From an uncultured Armatimonadota bacterium (GTDB taxonomy: Bacteria > Armatimonadota > Armatimonadia > Armatimonadales > Armatimonadaceae): DNA of 8,848 nt. The notes below the pieces were generated by a model. The model saw nothing but the letters and a program-made list of their open reading frames with translations, ran no database searches and was not told where the DNA came from. The position numbers and the translations under genes were made by a program. Location: contig CAIWTR010000292.1 in the NCBI GenBank assembly GCA_903915615.1, positions 1 to 8,848 of the forward strand. The letters run 5' to 3'. Positions within the stretch are counted from its first letter, which is position 1; each line of letters opens with the position of its first letter. Below, one piece after another: positions 1-6,568 of the stretch.

Positions 1-492
1 AATCTCGACCGTCCAGCCTCTGTCCGTAACAGATGCATCATTCAACACACCATCCACTTTGACAGCGGTCTGCATCCCTTCGATTACCCACTCATTCAGC
101 GCCGGACCGCCATCCCGGTAGGGCTTGACCAACCGCAGATCCCAAGTCGTATTTAGCGCATTGAGCTCAAGCTCGTAATATTCGTGGTTATCGCCATCCG
201 GGTCGATAAAGACCTCAAAGTCATTGTCCTGAAAGATGACGGCATCGTGCTGCGTAATCGTCGCCCAGACATTGGGCTCGGTCAGCTCGGCAGCAATGTA
301 GAGATGGTTGTCATCCCAAAGCATCTTCATGCGCGTACGCCACGTTGGGCGTGGCTTGACATCCCCTTCGATGTCGCCAAAGTCATCCGACCACGGTGCG
401 TTTTTCCAGAATTCCTTGGAGAGATCGCCATTGATGTTCGGTGCGATGGCGGCACGTGGGCAGAGATAGCCTTTTGGATGAGGGATGCGCAT
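1..492 (-). CDS. Carbohydrate-binding family 9-like (CBM9/DOMON-type) protein, 3' part cut off by window edge
   Basis: The minus strand is open from an ATG at 492 to base 1 in phase (164 codons, no stop), so the C-terminus lies outside the window. The translation begins MRIPHPKGYLCPRA, followed by the family pattern: INGDLSKEFWKNAPWSDDF (about residues 20-38), RTRMKMLWDDNHLYIAAEL (52-70) and QDNDFEVFIDPDGDNHEYY (88-106). It then has LELNALNTTWDL and a late DRGWTVEI. These match the CBM9-like domain found in many secreted or surface sugar-binding proteins; the acidic FIDPDGDNHEYYE stretch is the most diagnostic part. The frame stays open upstream of 492 to a TGA near the LacI promoter, with only GTG alternatives. 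The ATG was chosen because the family motif starts right after it. No good ribosome site or signal peptide is seen, so export is uncertain. It diverges from the lacI operon and shares its control region. The family is clear; the ligand is unknown. Confidence 0.85.
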   Translation of the reverse strand, partial: MRIPHPKGYLCPRAAIAPNINGDLSKEFWKNAPWSDDFGDIEGDVKPRPTWRTRMKMLWDDNHLYIAAELTEPNVWATITQHDAVIFQDNDFEVFIDPDGDNHEYYELELNALNTTWDLRLVKPYRDGGPALNEWVIEGMQTAVKVDGVLNDASVTDRGWTVEI

Positions 493-566
493 GGTTGATT
501 CTACGCTGTAATCGGCACCCACAACCGGACCCGAGACATGCTGGGCAATCCCCGTATATGTGTCGA

Positions 567-595
567 TTGACACGATTATCCGGCTATGATAACAT
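567..595 (+). promoter_or_regulatory. Sigma-70-type promoter for the lacI-led operon
   Basis: TTGACA at 567-572 is a perfect -35 consensus. A 17-base spacer leads to TAACAT at 590-595, which matches four of six -10 positions, including the key first two and last two. Transcription would start near 602, inside the palindrome at 598-615. That leaves a leader of about 30 bases before the repressor ATG at 633. A closer TATGAT at 585-590 is only 12 bases from the -35 and so is less likely to be its partner. No convincing promoter for the divergent minus-strand gene was found. Confidence 0.6.
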
Positions 596-597
596 CA

Positions 598-615
598 TGA
601 TGAAACGTTTCATCA
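598..615. promoter_or_regulatory. LacI-family operator (18-base perfect palindrome)
   Basis: TGATGAAACGTTTCATCA reads identically on both strands over all 18 bases, with CG at the exact centre (606-607). LacI-family repressors typically bind such even palindromes, the hinge-helix leucine prising open the central CpG step. The neighbouring repressor keeps that leucine (NPIAKSLV, residues 53-60). The site begins three bases after the -10 and covers the expected transcription start, so a bound repressor should block initiation. It lies between divergent genes and might also affect the minus-strand CBM9-like gene. I saw no second copy in this window. Binding by this particular repressor is inferred. 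Confidence 0.75.
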
Positions 616-632
616 AAGACGATTATACGAAA

Positions 633-1667
633 ATGGCAATCACGCTTAAAGATGTAGCGAAGCTGGCAGGTACATCGATCGCTACAGCATCAGCAACACT
701 GAACCCGGGGAACAAATCGAATACCCGAGTGGGTGACATTGCACGCCAGCGGGTTTTGTCCGCAGCATCCGAGCTGGGTTATGCCTACAACCCAATCGCC
801 AAGAGTTTGGTCACAGGTAAAACGGGAGTCATCGGGCTGATGTTGCCCTACGCGGATGCATTCGTAGACCAGAACCCATTCTGCGCCACATTGCTCGCCG
901 GTATCGTGACATCGTTAATGCAAAGGCATTACAACCTGATGCTCTACACAGCGACGAGTGGAAGCGTTACCGAGTCATCCAAAGTTGCCATCGACTCCCG
1001 AGTGGATGGCATCCTCCTCGTTGTGCCACCTGTAAACAGTGATGTCTTTGCGCATTGTGACAAGCGGGAAATCCCATATGTTTCCGTGATTCGCGACATC
1101 GATGACAATGCTTTTTCCGTCAACTGCGATGACTACACGGGTGGCTACATTGCCACAAAGCACCTCCTTGAGCTTGGCCATCGAAGAATTGCACACTTTG
1201 TCGGCAACCCGGATGTCAGCACAACAGCGGCAAGACTTGAGGGATATCGCGCAGCGATGCACGATGCAGGAATTTCTGTATCAGACTACATTGAAGTCCC
1301 AAGTGGCTTTCTTCGCGAACCTGGTTATCAGTCGGCGATGATGACATTTTCAGGCAATCCGCAGAGCGCTCCAACCGCAGTGTTTGCCTGTAACGACCTG
1401 TGCGCGGCGGGTGCATTACAGGCATTATCTGAACTCGGCATATCTGTCCCCGATGAAGTGTCCATCGTTGGTTTTGATGACACACCCTTCAGTGCATCCC
1501 TCCAGCCGCCACTAACGACCATCAGAATGCCGATTCAGGAAATGGGTGCGTTAGCCGTTGAGCTGCTGGTCAATATCATCGAGGATCGTAAACCTACCAC
1601 CCAGCAACACTGTCTTCCTGTATCTCTCACTCTTCGTTCATCAACGTCAATGTCCCCTAAAACTTAA
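633..1667 (+). CDS. LacI-family transcriptional repressor
   Basis: This 344-residue protein has full family length. Residues 3-25 form the N-terminal helix-turn-helix (ITLKDVAKLAGTSIATASATL). Residues 50-63 carry the hinge helix (YAYNPIAKSLVTGKT region, Leu59). From about 65 on is a periplasmic-binding-protein-like effector domain, with VDGILLVVPP (124-133), HLLELGHRRIAHFVG (177-191), RLEGYRAAM (201-209), AVFACNDLCAAGAL (249-262) and VSIVGFDDTPFSASLQPPLTTIRMP (276-300). Arg201, Asp255 and Asp282 are usual sugar-contact positions. The wing after the recognition helix (LNPGNKSNTRVGDIARQRV) is about four residues longer than in the common form. The ATG at 633 is chosen because it immediately precedes the helix-turn-helix and lies downstream of the palindrome. 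An in-frame ATG at 597 would precede the likely transcription start. No strong ribosome site is seen. It probably represses its own operon until a sugar binds; the inducer is unknown. Confidence 0.93.
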   Translation: MAITLKDVAKLAGTSIATASATLNPGNKSNTRVGDIARQRVLSAASELGYAYNPIAKSLVTGKTGVIGLMLPYADAFVDQNPFCATLLAGIVTSLMQRHYNLMLYTATSGSVTESSKVAIDSRVDGILLVVPPVNSDVFAHCDKREIPYVSVIRDIDDNAFSVNCDDYTGGYIATKHLLELGHRRIAHFVGNPDVSTTAARLEGYRAAMHDAGISVSDYIEVPSGFLREPGYQSAMMTFSGNPQSAPTAVFACNDLCAAGALQALSELGISVPDEVSIVGFDDTPFSASLQPPLTTIRMPIQEMGALAVELLVNIIEDRKPTTQQHCLPVSLTLRSSTSMSPKT

Positions 1668-1705
1668 TCACTCCTCGACAAACACAAAAAGAAAGGTTTA
1701 TTTCA

Positions 1706-2482
1706 ATGAAGAAATCGGCATTCACACTTATAGAACTCCTAGTAGTCATCGCTATCATCGCAATCCTCGCAGCAATCCTCTTCCCTGTCTTTGCACAAGC
1801 GCGCGAAAAGGCACGTCAGGCAACCTGTATCAGTAACCTCAAGCAGATTGGGCTCGCATCCATGATGTACTCACAGGACTACGATGAAAATCTCGTGATG
1901 CTTGAGAACTCTGCTGCCCGGTTCACGATTGCCAACATGCTCGATCCGTACATCAAGAACGGTAAGAAAAACCTAAATGCGGCTGGGGGTAACCTCTGGC
2001 CCGGGGATGGTGTCTGGACCTGTCCAAGCGCAAAGATTGATGCGAACTCATCCCTGTATTTCACGGTTGGCTATAACTGGTTGTATCTGACCGATATCGA
2101 TGCCCAGTGGGGATTTGTTCCTCAATGGATGGATCCAAACACCTGGGGCTATTGGGCATGGTCACAACCGGGACGTTCGATGGCTTCAGTATCTGCACCG
2201 GCGGAAACCGTCATGTTTGCTGAGACTGGCAGGACGGATGGTCCTGGTGGGCGCCTGCCAACATGGAGTGGCCTCATGACTCCACTAGCACGTGCATACA
2301 ATGGTGCGAACGCCTGGATGGGTCTACCGCAAGGTCGACACAATGCTTTTGGCAGTGTCTGCTGGGTGGATGGACACGTCACGGTAAGGCGCACAGAACA
2401 GATTTCGCATCGCTGGCTCGCCGATGGCAGCTTCGTCACAACGAATACCCCCATCGACCGTTACTTCGATCTCCTCGACTAA
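1706..2482 (+). CDS. Prepilin-like protein, DUF1559 type with H-X9-DG C-terminal motif
   Basis: The 258-residue product opens with a type IV prepilin leader: MKKSA, then FTLIELLVV with the conserved Glu at +5 and a hydrophobic helix to about residue 30. Cleavage by prepilin peptidase is expected between Ala5 and Phe6; Ala rather than Gly at -1 is seen in this lineage. LFPVFAQAREKARQATCISNLKQIGLASMMYSQDYDEN (25-62) is the usual continuation. The C-terminal half is a globular head rich in Trp and Gly. His212 followed nine residues later by Asp222-Gly223 gives the prepilin-processing-associated H-X9-DG motif. GAAAGG at 1691-1696 lies nine bases before the ATG, a good ribosome site. It sits 38 bases after lacI with no promoter or terminator visible between them, so it is probably co-transcribed. 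Such proteins are inserted in the inner membrane and may form pseudopili. The role here is unknown; a surface structure made for the glycan is inference. Confidence 0.92.
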   Translation: MKKSAFTLIELLVVIAIIAILAAILFPVFAQAREKARQATCISNLKQIGLASMMYSQDYDENLVMLENSAARFTIANMLDPYIKNGKKNLNAAGGNLWPGDGVWTCPSAKIDANSSLYFTVGYNWLYLTDIDAQWGFVPQWMDPNTWGYWAWSQPGRSMASVSAPAETVMFAETGRTDGPGGRLPTWSGLMTPLARAYNGANAWMGLPQGRHNAFGSVCWVDGHVTVRRTEQISHRWLADGSFVTTNTPIDRYFDLLD

Positions 2483-2493
2483 CCCTCCCCAAA

Positions 2494-2529
2494 CGGGGTG
2501 CTTCAATAGCAATGGATTGAGGCACCCCG
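2494..2529 (+). promoter_or_regulatory. Strong intergenic stem-loop between prepilin and lipoprotein genes (no U-tract)
   Basis: Bases 2494-2507 pair with 2516-2529 as a 14-bp stem with one G-U pair (2502/2521) and an eight-base loop (AGCAATGG). The lower stem is GC-rich (CGGGGTGC/GCACCCCG). It begins 12 bases after the prepilin stop and ends nine bases before the lipoprotein ribosome site (AGGAAGG, 2539-2545). No run of T follows, so it is not a classical Rho-independent terminator. It could be a 3' stability or processing hairpin that raises prepilin mRNA relative to the downstream genes, or a partial terminator. The structure is read directly; the role is inferred. Confidence 0.6.
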
Positions 2530-2554
2530 GCCTCCTACAGGAAGGCTCTTAAAC

Positions 2555-2827
2555 ATGAAACTGAAATGCTTGCTGCCTGCGTTTGCGCTTGGCACCATTT
2601 TGGCAACGGGGTGTAACCCAAATCCCGAACAGAAAGTCGGCTTGCCACCTGCTGAAAAGCGTATAGACCAGCTTTTGGAGAAGTCAAAAGGCTCTTGGGA
2701 TGCTCTTACGCCAGAGGAGCGTAAGGAAGTTATCACGACAATCGGCAATGGAAACGAAACAACGGCGAAAGTCAACTTCTCAGCAAGGGCATCTACATCG
2801 CTGCCTCCAGCTGCTGGCGGACGTTGA
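2555..2827 (+). CDS. Small lipoprotein, function unknown
   Basis: The product has 90 residues. It starts MKLKCLLPAFALGTILATGC: a short basic N-terminus, a hydrophobic core and a lipobox-like ATGC ending at Cys20, with Ala rather than Leu at -3. A signal peptidase II lipoprotein is therefore likely, anchored in a membrane with about 70 mature residues. The mature part is charged (PPAEKRIDQLLEKSK) and contains DALTPEERKEVITTI (about 49-63). That LTPEE-plus-helix pattern resembles small lipoproteins near prepilin genes in Armatimonadota; this is recollection, not a database result. It ends in a Pro/Gly-rich tail (LPPAAGGR). AGGAAGG at 2539-2545, nine bases before the ATG, is a strong ribosome site. 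The stop codon overlaps the TTG start of the next gene. It may partner the preceding prepilin-like protein, but no function can be assigned. Confidence 0.82.
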   Translation: MKLKCLLPAFALGTILATGCNPNPEQKVGLPPAEKRIDQLLEKSKGSWDALTPEERKEVITTIGNGNETTAKVNFSARASTSLPPAAGGR

Positions 2828-4200
2828 ACACACCAGTACTTGCCGCGGGACGTTCGTACTACATCAATGCCATCCGTGGCAGAGATACACACGATGGAAA
2901 ATCATCCAAGCATGCCTGGCGGACATTTTCACCATTCCTCAGAACAAAGCCAACTGGGACTGTAACGGTTGTTTTAGAGACACCAATCCACCTCGCAGCT
3001 CCGGTTATGTTGGATGGCATTTCCGAGCTTACAATTCAATCTGCAAGCGCATCCTCCATCGCGATTCATGCTGGCGGAATGAATGCCTTTGTCTTAAACA
3101 ACTGTTCCAAAATAGTCATCCGTGGTCTCAAGGTCAAGGGCAGTGGACGTCTGACAAGTGATGGCGCAGGCATTACGGTGACAAACAGTAAAGATGTCTT
3201 GCTACACCAAATAGAAGCCAGCGGATTCCGTAATGGCGGATTGGTAATCGATGGCGGAGCTGACATCCGTCTGGATTCTTGTATCAGCCACAGTAACGGC
3301 AGTGCTGGAATCACAAGTTATCAACGCCTCGCCAAGGCTTGGGCGAGCAATGTCACGCTCCGCGATTGCACCGTGCACAACAATGCAGGCGACCCAAAAA
3401 ACCTGACCAACCACAGTGGCAATGGGATTGTCATTGGTCAGGTCGACAAGTGCCTGATCGAACGGTGTATTGCGTACAACAACGGCTGGGCGATGCCGAG
3501 GGAGGGCAATGGTCCCGTTGGAATTTGGGCATGGAATGCATCCCGAGTAACCATCCGACACTGCATTTCGCACGATAACAAAAGCTCGGGCCTGGATGGT
3601 GGCGGCTTTGACTTCGATGGTGGCGTCGTCGATTCCATCATGGAGTCCAACATCTCGTACAACAATGATGGTTCTGGCTACCTGATGTGTCAGTATCCAG
3701 GCGCTGGAGACTGGCGCAACAACACGCTGCGTAACAACATCAGCTTTATGGATGGCCGAAAAAACAATCACGCCGGCATCGTCTGGTACATCCCCGATGG
3801 AATGCACAACATGCACACTTCCATCGTTCGCAACAACACAATCATAAATGACCGCCATGCCATTTCGACGCAGGGCGACATTCCAAATGTGCGCTATGAG
3901 AGAAACGTCTTTATCGCAGGGAACGACCCATTCGCGATACCCGACCAAAATGGTGGCTATAGCAAGTCAACCTTCACCGACAACACGCTCTCAGGACAGA
4001 CTCTCAATGACAACGACCTTACCGCATACCTGCGTAGAAATGTCGGCGCCAATGCCTTGACGGGTCTAGAACGCTGCGATGCTGGTCTTACGGTCACAGC
4101 AGAGCTACTACCGAAGACCATTCGTGGTCTGATGTCCTTTCATCTCGCTACCGCATCCCCGAAAGCCAGTACGCAAAATCGCGGAGCGTTTGTTCGATGA
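2824..4200 (+). CDS. Right-handed parallel beta-helix protein (pectate-lyase-like fold)
   Basis: The 458-residue product opens with SYYINAIRGRDTHDGKSSKHAWRTF (11-35), the usual entry to secreted beta-helix proteins. About ten beta-helix coils follow between roughly 60 and 345, each with an I-x-I/V core and Asn/Asp turns: SKIVIRGLKVKGSG, KDVLLHQIEASGF, ADIRLDSCISHSNGSAGI, SNVTLRDCTVHNNAG, SRVTIRHCISHDNKSSG and TLRNNISFMDG. GNGIVIGQVDKCLIERC, GPVGIWAW and DGGGFDFDGG (258-267) are family-like stretches; their Asp and His residues are candidate catalytic sites. The fold is shared by polysaccharide lyases, some glycosidases and epimerases, so the reaction is not fixed. The TTG at 2824 is the only start between the upstream in-frame stop (2722-2724) and the domain. 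It overlaps the lipoprotein stop as TTGA, which suggests coupled translation. No real signal peptide is seen, although VLAAG resembles the end of one. It overlaps the next gene by ATGA. Confidence 0.85.
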   Translation: MNTPVLAAGRSYYINAIRGRDTHDGKSSKHAWRTFSPFLRTKPTGTVTVVLETPIHLAAPVMLDGISELTIQSASASSIAIHAGGMNAFVLNNCSKIVIRGLKVKGSGRLTSDGAGITVTNSKDVLLHQIEASGFRNGGLVIDGGADIRLDSCISHSNGSAGITSYQRLAKAWASNVTLRDCTVHNNAGDPKNLTNHSGNGIVIGQVDKCLIERCIAYNNGWAMPREGNGPVGIWAWNASRVTIRHCISHDNKSSGLDGGGFDFDGGVVDSIMESNISYNNDGSGYLMCQYPGAGDWRNNTLRNNISFMDGRKNNHAGIVWYIPDGMHNMHTSIVRNNTIINDRHAISTQGDIPNVRYERNVFIAGNDPFAIPDQNGGYSKSTFTDNTLSGQTLNDNDLTAYLRRNVGANALTGLERCDAGLTVTAELLPKTIRGLMSFHLATASPKASTQNRGAFVR

Positions 4201-5633
4201 TTGAAAACAAGAAGACGTGGCTCTTAAATGAGAGTTTTGACGATGGGCTTAAGCATTGGGAAACCTTTGGCTCAGTACGTCGATTTATGAACGATAATGG
4301 GAAATTCAGTGTCGAACTTGGGCCAAATGGTGGCTCTCTGAGTCAAGAACACTGGGTAGATGGCCTCGAAGTCGTCTGGCTCGGGACTTCACTTATCTCG
4401 GAGTCTTCCGGTCAAGGAATCGACCTAAAGCTTGAATGTCTTGACCGTAATGGAAAAGTCATCCTTGCCAGAACAAGCAAGCAACGCATCGAAAAGAGTG
4501 CTGGAATCTACTTGCGTACACATGCCTTCACAAAGCGCATACGCATAACTGTTTCAGTCTCAGATAAGTGCAAAGCGACCATCAACAGTGTGTTACTGAC
4601 AAAGGACGGTAACGGACAAGCAACGCATCCGATGATGCTCCCTCTCGAGAGACTCATGCAACCCCTCTGGAAGTCAAGTTTTGTATTTGCAGAAGCCGTT
4701 CTCCTTGTCGGAAAAGATGGATTTCCTGCTCAGGGACGCTTAGCCCGCATTCCATCTGAAGTCATATCTGTGACTGATTCGACCACGATGACAACATACA
4801 TTTCCGACCGTGATTTCAAGATTACTTCAAACCGAATCGAAGCATTGCCGCATTCCAGAATTCCAGTGATGTCACAAAGTGAGTTCGCAACTGGCAAGTT
4901 TCCATGGACTCGTACAGACGGCCGCCATATCTTTGTTACCTACAAGACAACCAAGCCTTGGCGGGGACCAGTACCACGACCACAAGGCTCAAACCTTACG
5001 GGAACTGCCGCACGCATCGCCAAGAAGCATCCGGTAAGAATCGTCGCTTTCGGTGACAGTATCACTCAAGGTGTCAATGTCTCAGGCTTTCTAAATCAGG
5101 CTCCTTACATCCCTGACTGGCCCACGCTCGCTGCAATGCAACTTCGTGCAATTTACAAAACACAAGACATTACGCTAACAAATGTATCCCTAGGCGGACA
5201 GACATCCTCTTGGGCAAAAGAAAACGTCGGCGATGTTGTTCTGCCACTAAAGCCAAATATTGTGTGTATTGCATTTGGCATGAATGATTTTTGGACTATT
5301 GAGCCGGATCAGTTTGAGAAAAACATAGTCGATACCATCACGACTATTAGAAAAAGTGCTCCATCAACTGAAATTATTCTTGTATCTCCGATGTGGTTTG
5401 CCCCAAGCTATACAGATGATGAAACGTATATCCGACGATTTCTTGGCTACGGAGCTCGTCTACGGAGTCTAGCAGCGTCTGGAATTGCTCATATCGACAT
5501 GTCATCGATGAGTAAACAGCTCTACGCAATGAAACATTTCCAGGATTTCACGACGGACCCAATGCACCCAAACGACTACTTTTCCCGCTGGCATGCCCAA
5601 TGTCTTGTCAGGACCATAGGTCAACACGAATAG
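4197..5633 (+). CDS. SGNH/GDSL hydrolase with N-terminal beta-rich region (probable carbohydrate esterase)
   Basis: The 478-residue product has two parts. Residues 1-260 look beta-rich: LNESFDDGLKHWETFG at 10-25 resembles a jelly-roll binding module, and FVFAEAVLLVGKDG...YISDRDFKITSNRIEALPHSRIP at 162-223 is an accessory region seen in related esterases. Residues 280-475 are the SGNH domain with all blocks visible: GDSITQG (286-292, nucleophile Ser288), LGGQTS (332-337, oxyanion Gly), GMND (361-364, Asn363) and DPMHPND (454-460, Asp454 and His457). The complete set predicts an active ester hydrolase. In this setting, removal of acetyl groups from a polysaccharide or oligosaccharide is likely, comparable to rhamnogalacturonan or xylan acetylesterases; the substrate is inferred. 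The start overlaps the beta-helix stop as ATGA, so translation is probably coupled. No signal peptide is visible. Base composition is AT-richer in the second half than in the preceding gene. Confidence 0.9.
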   Translation: MIENKKTWLLNESFDDGLKHWETFGSVRRFMNDNGKFSVELGPNGGSLSQEHWVDGLEVVWLGTSLISESSGQGIDLKLECLDRNGKVILARTSKQRIEKSAGIYLRTHAFTKRIRITVSVSDKCKATINSVLLTKDGNGQATHPMMLPLERLMQPLWKSSFVFAEAVLLVGKDGFPAQGRLARIPSEVISVTDSTTMTTYISDRDFKITSNRIEALPHSRIPVMSQSEFATGKFPWTRTDGRHIFVTYKTTKPWRGPVPRPQGSNLTGTAARIAKKHPVRIVAFGDSITQGVNVSGFLNQAPYIPDWPTLAAMQLRAIYKTQDITLTNVSLGGQTSSWAKENVGDVVLPLKPNIVCIAFGMNDFWTIEPDQFEKNIVDTITTIRKSAPSTEIILVSPMWFAPSYTDDETYIRRFLGYGARLRSLAASGIAHIDMSSMSKQLYAMKHFQDFTTDPMHPNDYFSRWHAQCLVRTIGQHE

Positions 5634-5642
5634 GATGACGTT

Positions 5643-6509
5643 ATGAAGTTACTAGCGATTGGGAATAGTCTCGCGGAAAATCCCCTCACCTACTTCAGAG
5701 ATTGCTTTCCCCCGGCGCTCCATGAAAAGGTCCATGTGAGCTACGCAACAATTGGCGGCTGCACACTAGAACGACATGCAAACCTTGCTAAATTTACAGG
5801 TGAACATAAATCTCACAAAACGTACCAAAATGAATTTGGTGGTGTGGCATGGCCGGGAAGTAAAGGCCGTATTGGAAACCTTCAGGATGTACTTCAGATG
5901 GAAGAGTGGGATTTCATCACACTTAACCAAGGGAGTATTCTCGCTCCACGACGTGAATCATGGGAACCATGGCTAGGACAACTCAATGCGCTGATAAGTC
6001 GGTTTGCTCCAAAAGCCAGAATCTTCCTAAACATGACGTGGGCCTATCGTGATGATGCTCCTTATCTTGTCGAAAATGGTTTGACGGGTGACAGCATGTA
6101 CTCTCTTCTTCGTGGCAATTACCTGCACTTTGCCGAGAAATATCAATATGGTGTTATTCCAACCGGTGAAGCAATCCAGCGATACCGACGCTCAAGGGCA
6201 CCGCGTTTCGAATTTCCTGATCCGGCATTTGATTACATGCATGCCAAATACCCACATGTTCCCATCCAGAAAAATGACCTCTCCATAGGCTGGTACTGGC
6301 AAGTTAACGATAGTCCTACAGGAATTCCGCAGCTCGTGCTCGATCCAAACCATCTCACTGTAGCTGGATGCTATCTAGCGGGTTGTACTTGGTTTGGAGC
6401 ACTTGGCTGTGGGAATCCGGAGCATATCGCATTTGTCCCCAGTGGTCTGGATCAAAGACTTGCTACTGAATTACGTAAACTGGCCTCAGACGTGACCAGA
6501 AGTAGATAA
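5643..6509 (+). CDS. SGNH-type hydrolase, DUF4886-like (second esterase)
   Basis: The 288-residue product is a single domain. Block I comes immediately at the N-terminus (LLAIGNSLAEN, nucleophile Ser9), as is usual for DUF4886-type SGNH proteins. SYATIGGCTLERH (33-45) supplies the oxyanion Gly. WDFITLNQGS (89-98) stands where other SGNH enzymes have G-x-N-D, again as in DUF4886. LDPNHLTVAGCYLAGCTWFG (233-252) carries the catalytic Asp234 and His237. The catalytic set looks complete, so an esterase acting on a sugar ester is likely, but the substrate is not known. AGGA at 5632-5635, seven bases before the ATG, is a good ribosome site and overlaps the preceding stop codon. The gene lies nine bases after the other SGNH gene. 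The low similarity between the two proteins argues against recent duplication. No signal peptide is visible. Confidence 0.85.
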   Translation: MKLLAIGNSLAENPLTYFRDCFPPALHEKVHVSYATIGGCTLERHANLAKFTGEHKSHKTYQNEFGGVAWPGSKGRIGNLQDVLQMEEWDFITLNQGSILAPRRESWEPWLGQLNALISRFAPKARIFLNMTWAYRDDAPYLVENGLTGDSMYSLLRGNYLHFAEKYQYGVIPTGEAIQRYRRSRAPRFEFPDPAFDYMHAKYPHVPIQKNDLSIGWYWQVNDSPTGIPQLVLDPNHLTVAGCYLAGCTWFGALGCGNPEHIAFVPSGLDQRLATELRKLASDVTRSR

Positions 6510-6568
6510 CGAATACAACCGACAACATTATTCTCTGATTGTTTGCTCGGCTGGAACCAAAACACGCC

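Noticed and set aside
184..498. Open plus-strand frame of about 100 codons at the left edge
   Set aside because: It lies antisense to the CBM9-like coding region, which carries clear family motifs; the plus-strand translation resembles nothing.
560..573. Short inverted repeat GTGTC-GATT-GACAC overlapping the -35
   Set aside because: Only five paired bases with a four-base centre. It does not resemble the 18-base palindrome, so it is not called as a second operator.
597..632. Earlier in-frame ATG at 597 as the repressor start
   Set aside because: It would lie before the predicted transcription start near 602 and inside the operator region, and the helix-turn-helix begins directly after the ATG at 633.
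3328..3347. Hairpin-like CTCGCCAAG...CTTGGGCGAG inside the beta-helix gene
   Set aside because: It has a bulge, lies within continuous coding sequence and has no T-run; probably chance.
3202..3948. Long minus-strand open frame inside the beta-helix gene
   Set aside because: The plus strand encodes a continuous beta-helix repeat pattern. The minus frame has no recognisable motif and is a shadow of it.
2555..4200. Lipoprotein and beta-helix as one gene joined by programmed -1 frameshifting
   Set aside because: No convincing slippery heptamer was found in the overlap. The 90-residue lipoprotein has a natural Pro/Gly-rich end, and separate genes with coupled translation are simpler. A sequencing error cannot be excluded.
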